Of a stretch of 5,138 nucleotides of DNA, positions 1-4,286 are shown in pieces (within the stretch, counting starts at the first letter, position 1; the number at the start of each line of letters is the position of its first letter). Origin of the DNA: Bryobacterales bacterium. Lineage in GTDB: Bacteria > Acidobacteriota > Terriglobia > Bryobacterales > Bryobacteraceae. The position numbers and the translations under genes are program-made. Location of the stretch: contig JAOAPP010000197.1 of assembly GCA_025462985.1 (NCBI GenBank), positions 1 to 5,138 on the forward strand, given 5' to 3'. Under the pieces are notes generated by a model, which saw only the letters and a list, made by a program, of their open reading frames with translations, was not told where the DNA came from and did no database searches.

Positions 1-69
1 TCAGTAAAGCCAAAGCGGAAGGCGGCCTCGGTATCGCTACTCTAGCACGGGCTCCGCTTATAATCCGAT
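1..69. other. Short upstream stretch with no supported gene
   Basis: No gene can be supported here. In the ruvX frame there are stops at 43-45 (TAG) and 61-63 (TAA). The codons before the TAG could be the tail of an upstream gene, but they match nothing I recognise. A second frame stays open through the stretch and into ruvX, but it reads as low-information Arg-rich sequence there and is probably a shadow. The only notable element is the TATAAT hexamer at 59-64, listed separately. Confidence 0.4.
59..64 (+). promoter_or_regulatory. Candidate -10 hexamer (TATAAT) for ruvX-mltG
   Basis: This is a perfect TATAAT. Its last base lies six nucleotides before the first base of the ruvX TTG start. 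A transcript starting about 7 nt after the hexamer would begin at about position 71, that is on or next to the start codon, giving a leaderless or nearly leaderless mRNA. No good -35 hexamer is found at spacers of 15-19 bp; the best is 3 of 6 matches. The hexamer is seen directly; promoter activity is inferred. Confidence 0.4.
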
Positions 70-546
70 TTGACAGAGACACACGAGCAACAGCCGGCTG
101 GGCGTATCCTGGCGCTCGACGTTGGCAAGAAGAGAATCGGCCTTGCGATCAGCGACGAACTCGGGCTGACGGCACTGGGGCTGGAAACTCTACATCGGAC
201 ACGCATCCGGGAAGATCTGGAGAAATTGAGACTGGTTATTGCGAATCACGGCGTCGGCACGCTGTTGATTGGACGTCCGCTTCACATGAGCGGGAGCGAA
301 AGCAGACAGAGCGAATACACGAAGGAGTTCGCGGAGAAGCTCGGGGCACATGTACGATTGCCAGTCATTTTTTGGGATGAACGCCTCACATCCGCCGAGG
401 CGGAACGGCTGATGAGACTGGCTGGCGCCTCATTGGACCGACGGAAGAAAGCTATCGATCAACTGGCGGCAGTGCTGCTCCTCGAAAGCTACATGGGATT
501 TCGGAACACCTTAAGGGACGGCAAGGAGTGCATTCAGCTTGAGTAG
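70..546 (+). CDS. ruvX: RuvX/YqgF family putative pre-16S rRNA nuclease / Holliday junction resolvase
   Basis: A 158-residue protein of the YqgF family, which has an RNase H-like fold. Members are annotated as Holliday junction resolvases or as nucleases of pre-16S rRNA 5' ends, and act in the cytoplasm. The first-strand motif LALDVGKKRIGLAISD (residues 14-29) carries Asp17. IGRPLHMSGS (67-76) corresponds to the family's GxPxxxxGS loop. WDERLTSAEAE (102-112) gives Asp103/Glu104, and AIDQLAAVLLLESYM (128-142) gives Asp130, so the acidic active-site set looks complete. It is slightly longer than the roughly 138 residues of E. coli YqgF, through short extensions at both ends. The TTG start is forced: an in-frame TAA lies at 61-63 and the domain begins at residue 11. 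No Shine-Dalgarno sequence precedes it. The 3' end overlaps mltG by 8 bp, indicating an operon. Family assignment is firm; which biochemical role applies is not visible. Confidence 0.93.
   Translation: MTETHEQQPAGRILALDVGKKRIGLAISDELGLTALGLETLHRTRIREDLEKLRLVIANHGVGTLLIGRPLHMSGSESRQSEYTKEFAEKLGAHVRLPVIFWDERLTSAEAERLMRLAGASLDRRKKAIDQLAAVLLLESYMGFRNTLRDGKECIQLE
523..528 (+). promoter_or_regulatory. Ribosome binding site of mltG (AAGGAG)
   Basis: AAGGAG lies inside the end of ruvX, 10 nt before the TTG at 539. It supports TTG as the mltG start and translation of mltG from the ruvX transcript. It contrasts with ruvX itself, which has no such site. Confidence 0.7.
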
Positions 547-1555
547 GAATTCTCGTCGGAGGTTTCTCCAAACGACTACCTTGGTCTCGGTTCTGGGCAT
601 TTCCATCGTTGGATGTCTCGCCGGATACCGTTACCTCGGACCATACCAGGGCTTTACCAGTCAAAGGTTCATTGAGGTCAAGCACGGAATGTCTTCGCGA
701 GCGATCGGTCGAGAGCTTGCGCGTCAGGGCGTCGTGCGCTCTGAATGGAGCTTCTTTGTTGTCCGATTGCTACATCCGACGGCAAAACTGCAGGCTGGAG
801 AGTACCGGTTCGCATCGGCCCAGACACCATGGAAGGTTTTCGATGTTATCCGTCGCGGGCAGATCTTCTATGAGGAATTCACAATTCCCGAAGGCAGCAG
901 TATCTTTGATATTTCCGGATTGCTAAGAACCTCTGACACTATCCCGCCTGACGAGTTCCTGAAAGCTGCCGGCAATCCGGAGAATATCCGGGACCTGGAT
1001 CCTCTCGCACCGAGTCTGGAGGGGTTTCTCTTCCCTTCCACCTACCGGGTCACGCATAAATCGACCGCCGCACAATTATGCCGGATGATGACGAATGAAT
1101 TTCGAAAGCAGTGGGCAATGCTGGCCGGCGGATCGAGCGGAACGGACGTTCATCGAGTAGTCACGCTCGCTTCGCTGGTCGAAAAGGAGACCGCCGTATC
1201 GCAGGAACGTCCTTTGGTTGCAGCGGTTTTTTTCAATCGGCTGCAAAAGGGCATTCCGCTGCAGTGCGATCCGACTACGGTCTATGCGGCTCTTTTGGAA
1301 AACCGGTATTCGGGGGTCATCCACAAATCTGACTTGGCTAATACAAATCCTTACAACACCTATGCGCACCCGGGGCTCCCGCCCGGCCCGATTACCAATC
1401 CGGGCATTGCGTCTCTCAAGGCAGTGCTCCAGCCGGCGAACTCTTCTTTTCTCTACTTCGTCGCCAAGCCGGACGGATCCGGATCGCACCACTTCTCTGC
1501 AAGTCTGGATGAGCACGAGAAGGCAGTAGCCTCCTACCGTAAAGGACATCCATAG
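539..1555 (+). CDS. mltG: Endolytic murein transglycosylase MltG (YceG-like)
   Basis: A 338-residue protein, matching the roughly 340 of E. coli MltG. MltG cleaves nascent glycan strands in the periplasm and leaves 1,6-anhydro ends, acting as a terminator of peptidoglycan polymerisation. The LysM-like region covers about residues 44-112. The catalytic YceG domain follows: EGFLFPSTYR (161-170), LASLVEKETAV (210-220) with the presumed catalytic Glu215 (E. coli Glu218), FFNRLQKGIPLQCDPTTVYA (231-250) and NTYAHPGLPPGPITNPG (273-289). The N-terminus is unusual: SRRRFLQ (5-11) fits the twin-arginine consensus, followed by a hydrophobic stretch (about 12-28) and a lipobox-like IVGC (23-26). The usual family member has a simple membrane anchor. 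Start: TTG at 539, within TTGAGTAG, where the ruvX stop overlaps by 8 bp; AAGGAG lies 10 nt upstream. Identity is secure; Tat export and lipidation are inference. Confidence 0.95.
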   Translation: MSRNSRRRFLQTTTLVSVLGISIVGCLAGYRYLGPYQGFTSQRFIEVKHGMSSRAIGRELARQGVVRSEWSFFVVRLLHPTAKLQAGEYRFASAQTPWKVFDVIRRGQIFYEEFTIPEGSSIFDISGLLRTSDTIPPDEFLKAAGNPENIRDLDPLAPSLEGFLFPSTYRVTHKSTAAQLCRMMTNEFRKQWAMLAGGSSGTDVHRVVTLASLVEKETAVSQERPLVAAVFFNRLQKGIPLQCDPTTVYAALLENRYSGVIHKSDLANTNPYNTYAHPGLPPGPITNPGIASLKAVLQPANSSFLYFVAKPDGSGSHHFSASLDEHEKAVASYRKGHP

Positions 1556-1556
1556 C

Positions 1557-2158
1557 CTGCTCAATGCAACAAGGGGTCGGAAGCTCGACACTCTGACGGC
1601 CAGAGTCTCTTTTGAGAACGGACAGGAACAATATACGGAGATGCGGAAGAATAACGGCGGCCGTGCTGGCCGGCGAGCGGTCCGTGGAGCATGGTCGGAG
1701 GGAGAGTTCGGACGCTTCTGCACCAAGCCCAGCAGCTTCTAAAGCTCAGAAAGTAACAGTGGAAGGCGTCCGAAATCAGGATGGGACATCAGTCGCGCTG
1801 TTCAGCTTTGACGTCTGAGCGAATGAAAGCCCGTGACCCTGATCGTGGAACGCCGGCCTTATCGACTCCGTTCCGGACCGAGGTTCTCGTCGAGACAGCC
1901 GAATCCCATATTCTCGCGGCAAAGCGAAAAGCCGTGCAGATCCTGCCGGAACTCTTCATTTCAGGAATTGAACGGGCGATAGAACTGACTCAACCAGCTT
2001 GACCGGCGTAAGCTGGCTGTTGCCGGCCCGCCGAGGGTATTCCGTGTTATTCCTCAACTCAAACCGCCGGGAGCGCAATTGAAATGAGCTTCGGGAATTA
2101 TCGGAGGTATGGGTCGGAAGCAGCCCTTCGGTTTGGCTCGATACCTGTGATTCATTGA
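1557..2158 (+). pseudogene. Decayed gene for a secreted/envelope hypothetical protein (acidobacterial-type family)
   Basis: No forward frame is open across this stretch, but successive fragments in different frames read as one protein in order. Frame 3: LDTLTARVSFENGQEQY (1584-1634) and GAWSEGEFG (1686-1712). Frame 2: TLLHQAQQLLKLRK (1712-1753). Frame 1: VTVEGVRNQDG and VALFSFDV (1753-1815), TGA at 1816, ANESP, TGA at 1834. Frame 3: TLIVERRPYRLR (1836-1871). Frame 2: FRTEVLVETAESHIL and LFISGIERAIEL (1871-1990). Frame 1: TSLTGVSWLLPARRG (1990-2034), TGA at 2080. Frame 2: IEMSFGNYRRYGSEAALRFG (2078-2137), then TGA at 2156-2158. From memory, this order matches a common acidobacterial secreted family: a GEFG motif, an FxFxV-ENSxW segment, a YRGxxWID-VLRIE segment, an IPxxFPISGVE segment, a YLLP segment and an RNxIxFRNYRRF end. 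At least five frameshifts and two likely nonsense changes (Ser and Trp positions) are implied. No ATG, GTG or TTG start exists near the front, and the N-terminal part, including any signal peptide, is missing. The family has no function that I know of. Confidence 0.7.
1994..2016. repeat. Small inverted repeat (7-bp stem) inside the pseudogene
   Basis: CCAGCTT (1994-2000) and AAGCTGG (2010-2016) are perfect complements around a 9-nt loop. CAA before the left arm can also pair with TTG after a 3-nt bulge on the right. There is no T-tract on either side, so it is not a convincing intrinsic terminator. It lies about 140 bp past the stop of the minus-strand gene and about 440 bp past the mltG stop. 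It may simply be chance. Confidence 0.3.
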
Positions 2159-3531
2159 GCCCCACGGCTGAGGAGCATCACTTTCACGGTATGGAAGATG
2201 ATGTAGAAGTCGAGGGCAGCGGCTACATTCTTAATGTAGTACAGATCGTACTCGAGCTTGATCATGGCATCGAGCTCGGTATCTCCATATTTGTGATTGA
2301 TTTGGGCCCATCCCGTAATGCCTGGCTTCACGGCGAGGCGCTGCCGGTAATAGGGAATCTGGTGAGCAAGGATCTCCACGAACTCGGGACGCTCCGGCCG
2401 CGGACCGACGACCACCATATCGCCTTTCACAACATTCCAGAATTGAGGCAATTCATCCAGCCGCAGCCGCCGAAGCCACTTTCCGGCTGGAGTGACGCGG
2501 GGATCATCCTTTTTCGCCCAAACTGCACCCGTGCGAGCCTCAGCATCGACATACATCGAGCGGAACTTGTAGACGGTGAAAACTTTCCCATTGATCCCAA
2601 CTCGGCGCTGACGATAGAATATCGGCCCGGGCGAAGTCGAACGAACGACTACTGCCGCCAGAAGCATCAAGGGCGCAAACAAAACCAGGCCGACGATGCC
2701 GAGGAACAGAGAATAAAAGCTCTGGATTGCGATCGCGTGGGGGCGTGGGCCCAGTCCGGAAGAAAAGACGAGCTGGGAGGGCTGGATTTTTCGGCTGCAA
2801 ACCCGCCGGAGAGCCATCTCGTAGGTATCCGCCGCATCTTCGATTCGAACTCCGCTGAAGCGTATCTCGAGCAGGTCTTCCATTGGGAGGCGGTTTCGTC
2901 GTTCCTCCATCCCAACGACGATTCGGGTGGGCTTGTACTCCTCACAAACTTTCTTGACGTCGGCCACCACGCCAAGGCAAGGAACGGGAAAGCTGCAGGG
3001 ATTCTCCGACAAATAGCCAATAATGGAGTAGCCAAATTCGGGTTTCGCCAAAACTGTTTCGGCCACTTCACCCAAAATGCTGGAGCTCCCTATCAAAAGA
3101 ACTCTCTCGGAACGGAGCGCGGCAACAACGTATCTCCAGTAAAAAATTCGCCACAGCGGAAGAGCGAATACCACGCCTAAGCTGCCGAGGATCATCAGCC
3201 AGCGGCCCAGCAGAAGTTCCGGGGTCAAGTAGCCGAGAAAGGCCATAACCAGCAAAGCACTTCCCACGGAAAGGCAAACCTGTTGTACTAGGAGGATTCG
3301 TGAGATCACGCGGAGTTCGGCGTAGAGATCCTGGAAGTACATGCCGAGGATGATCAGGCCGACTACCAGAAGGACCTTCCAAAAATTCCGTTCAGTGACG
3401 AGATAAGTCCAGGGGTCCAGGTAAGTGGTGAAGAGCGAAGAGAGCGTGTAGCAGATCAGAACCAGGATGACTTCCGAGATCAGCAGCGCGACCACGCTGG
3501 CCGGGATGAAGACGCGAAAAAGACGGATCAC
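2152..3531 (-). CDS. Polyprenyl-phosphate sugar phosphotransferase (exopolysaccharide-initiating; EpsB/WcaJ type)
   Basis: A 459-residue inner-membrane enzyme expected to move a sugar-1-phosphate from a nucleotide sugar to undecaprenyl phosphate, the first step of repeat-unit assembly. Hydrophobic segments lie at about residues 9-31, 51-66, 84-101 and 110-130. A Rossmann-like domain starts at RVLLIGSSS (143-151). A further membrane segment spans about 270-296. The catalytic sugar-transferase domain follows: PGPIFYRQRRVG (301-312), YKFRSM (321-326), LDELPQFWNVVKGDM (358-372), VVGPRPERPEF (374-384) and KPGITGWAQINHKYGDT (402-418). The N-terminus MIRLFRVFIP and the linker VRIEDAADTYE (228-238) resemble the subgroup associated with PEP-CTERM/exosortase exopolysaccharide loci (TIGR03013 as I recall). 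Length is normal and all core motifs are present. The start is GTG; an in-frame TGA lies 12 nt upstream, which excludes an earlier start. No Shine-Dalgarno sequence is present. The sugar specificity cannot be read from sequence, and no other polysaccharide gene is in the window. Confidence 0.93.
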   Translation of the reverse strand: MIRLFRVFIPASVVALLISEVILVLICYTLSSLFTTYLDPWTYLVTERNFWKVLLVVGLIILGMYFQDLYAELRVISRILLVQQVCLSVGSALLVMAFLGYLTPELLLGRWLMILGSLGVVFALPLWRIFYWRYVVAALRSERVLLIGSSSILGEVAETVLAKPEFGYSIIGYLSENPCSFPVPCLGVVADVKKVCEEYKPTRIVVGMEERRNRLPMEDLLEIRFSGVRIEDAADTYEMALRRVCSRKIQPSQLVFSSGLGPRPHAIAIQSFYSLFLGIVGLVLFAPLMLLAAVVVRSTSPGPIFYRQRRVGINGKVFTVYKFRSMYVDAEARTGAVWAKKDDPRVTPAGKWLRRLRLDELPQFWNVVKGDMVVVGPRPERPEFVEILAHQIPYYRQRLAVKPGITGWAQINHKYGDTELDAMIKLEYDLYYIKNVAAALDFYIIFHTVKVMLLSRGAQ

Positions 3532-3540
3532 GCGAGGAAG

Positions 3541-3579
3541 TCAGACCCGCAATGCTGGGGTCCGAGGTTCCTTTCCCAT
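3541..3579 (-). other. Possible 12-codon leader ORF upstream of the sugar transferase
   Basis: On the minus strand an ATG at 3579-3577 opens a 12-codon frame (MGKEPRTPALRV) that ends in TGA at 3543-3541. It is in the same frame as the sugar transferase and separated from its GTG by only three further codons. No ribosome binding site precedes the ATG. It spans the loop and inner arm of the hairpin listed here, so its translation would open that hairpin. It could equally be a chance ORF. Confidence 0.2.
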
Positions 3580-3594
3580 TCTGCGGGTCTCTGA
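3541..3594 (-). promoter_or_regulatory. Hairpin in the putative 5' leader of the sugar transferase
   Basis: The arms 3541-3554 and 3577-3594 are imperfect inverted repeats. Nine contiguous pairs form between AGACCCGCA (3543-3551) and TGCGGGTCT (3582-3590). Alternatively, 14 pairs form with two 2-nt bulges: TCAG, then ACCCGCA, then ATG, on the plus strand. The loop is 22 nt. Its near arm ends 9 nt before the GTG start. In the transcript the loop holds the purine run GGGAAAGGAA, too far upstream to act as a normal ribosome binding site. There is no T-tract, so it is not a standard terminator. It could be an RNA leader element or an operator. Confidence 0.4.
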
Positions 3595-3707
3595 AGGGCG
3601 GGTTCCATCTCGCCGTTGCGGACCACCGTAACTAAACTGATAGCTGACACACGACACAAACCATTGATTCGGTAGAAGATAAAGTTTAACCCATTCCAAT
3701 CCGTTCG

Positions 3708-3716
3708 TGCTATAAA
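3708..3716 (+). promoter_or_regulatory. Candidate extended -10 (TGC TATAAA) toward rrf2
   Basis: TGC followed by TATAAA fits an extended -10 element. No good -35 lies 17 bp upstream, although extended -10 promoters tolerate that. It would give a leader of about 57 nt before the rrf2 ATG at 3780. It competes with the TATACT at 3742 as the rrf2-iscS promoter. Confidence 0.3.
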
Positions 3717-3721
3717 GAAAT

Positions 3722-3759
3722 CAGATCGAGTTGGTCGCAGTTATACTAAAGATGATCTG
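3722..3759. promoter_or_regulatory. Inverted repeat CAGATC/GATCTG flanking a TATACT -10 candidate
   Basis: CAGATC (3722-3727) and GATCTG (3754-3759) are exact inverted complements 26 nt apart. Between them sits TATACT (3742-3747), 5 of 6 to a -10 consensus, 32 nt before the rrf2 ATG. The placement would suit an autoregulatory site of the Rrf2 protein. However, the half-sites are short and do not match the IscR consensus I know. The hexamers are observed; binding is speculation. Confidence 0.25.
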
Positions 3760-3779
3760 TCCAGTCTTCTACCCACCAA

Positions 3780-4286
3780 ATGCTTCGGCTTACTAAAAAG
3801 GCGGATTACAGCCTGATTGCTCTCAAGCATTTTGCAGCGCGGACGTGTGCGACTGACCAGGCTTTGAGTGCCAAGGAATTGGCGGACGCTTCCGGGATTC
3901 CTCTGCCGATTTTGTCCAAGCTCTTACAGAAGTTGGGAAAATCGGGTTTCTTGGATTCCGCGTATGGCACGAACGGAGGCTATCGGCTGGCCAGAGACCC
4001 CCAGGATATTTCGATTCTAGAGGTAATTCGAGCCATCGACGGACCGATTGTGCTCGCAAACTGCTTCACACACGACACCTCTTGCGGACACTCGGGACGC
4101 TGTACGGTGAAACGGCCTTTGAGAAGAATTCACGAGGGCATCTTGCGACTTCTCCAAAGCGTAAGCATCAAAGACATGCTGCAGGACGCTGAGGGAGAAG
4201 TCCCAATTGAGATTTCGCCGGCTTCGGCCTTCCCTATCCACCCTAGCTCGGGTAAACCGACCGCTCAACTGAGGAAAGAATTATGA
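3780..4286 (+). CDS. Rrf2-family Fe-S cluster regulator (IscR/SufR-like)
   Basis: A 168-residue DNA-binding regulator. The winged helix covers about residues 1-72: N-terminal [15 protein letters not shown], recognition region [16 protein letters not shown] (37-52) and wing [13 protein letters not shown] (62-74). [11 protein letters not shown] (79-89) begins the dimerisation part. Three cysteines, Cys95, Cys102 and Cys108, sit in the usual Fe-S loop, followed by a dimerisation helix (about 112-136) and a poorly conserved tail. IscR's fourth ligand, a His three residues after the last Cys, is replaced by Lys111. Asp9 occupies the place of the Asp that serves as fourth ligand in NsrR. Its stop overlaps the start of the cysteine desulfurase gene (ATGA), so the pair is translationally coupled and it probably controls that operon, including itself. 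The ATG is the only start after an in-frame TGA at 3753-3755; no ribosome binding site precedes it. Family certain; cluster type and signal are inferred. Confidence 0.9.
   Translation: MLRLTKKADYSLIALKHFAARTCATDQALSAKELADASGIPLPILSKLLQKLGKSGFLDSAYGTNGGYRLARDPQDISILEVIRAIDGPIVLANCFTHDTSCGHSGRCTVKRPLRRIHEGILRLLQSVSIKDMLQDAEGEVPIEISPASAFPIHPSSGKPTAQLRKEL
4271..4277 (+). promoter_or_regulatory. Ribosome binding site of iscS (GAGGAAA)
   Basis: GAGGAAA lies within the last codons of the rrf2 gene, with its GAGG core 8 nt before the ATG at 4283. Together with the ATGA overlap, it shows that the desulfurase is made by coupled translation from the rrf2 transcript. Confidence 0.7.

Larger units (their letters stand above)
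3532..3779. other. Divergent intergenic region between the sugar transferase gene and the rrf2 gene
   Basis: About 248 bp without a supported protein gene beyond a 12-codon leader ORF. It must hold the promoters of both flanking genes, which are transcribed away from each other. The half next to the sugar transferase is GC-rich and holds a hairpin. From about 3640 to 3760 the sequence becomes AT-rich and contains two -10-like hexamers pointing toward rrf2 and one inverted repeat. I could not identify a convincing minus-strand promoter. Confidence 0.6.

Noticed and set aside
42..58. Sigma-54-like site CTAGCACGGGCTCCGCT with correct -24/-12 spacing before ruvX
   Set aside because: Ten of thirteen informative positions fit, but one base of the near-invariant GG at -24 is A and the TT before the -12 GC is CC. 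A chance resemblance is more likely than a working sigma-54 promoter; the TATAAT just downstream is the better candidate.
1076..1726. 216-codon minus-strand open frame across the end of mltG and the pseudogene
   Set aside because: It is Arg-rich and low in recognisable motifs, mostly antisense to mltG, and its remainder covers the relic gene. It is a shadow frame.
1612..2002. Two overlapping plus-strand open frames (1612-1818 and 1781-2002) as independent small genes
   Set aside because: Only the later part of each reads like real protein, and those parts continue one another as pieces of a single family. They are fragments of the pseudogene, and neither start has a ribosome binding site.
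1994..2016. Intrinsic terminator for ruvX-mltG
   Set aside because: The 7-bp stem has no following T-tract and lies about 440 bp past the mltG stop, within relic coding sequence.
2155..3180. 341-codon open frame on the plus strand opposite the sugar transferase
   Set aside because: It lies entirely antisense to a gene with clear family motifs, shows no recognisable domain and has no ribosome binding site. It is explained by the codon bias of the opposite strand.
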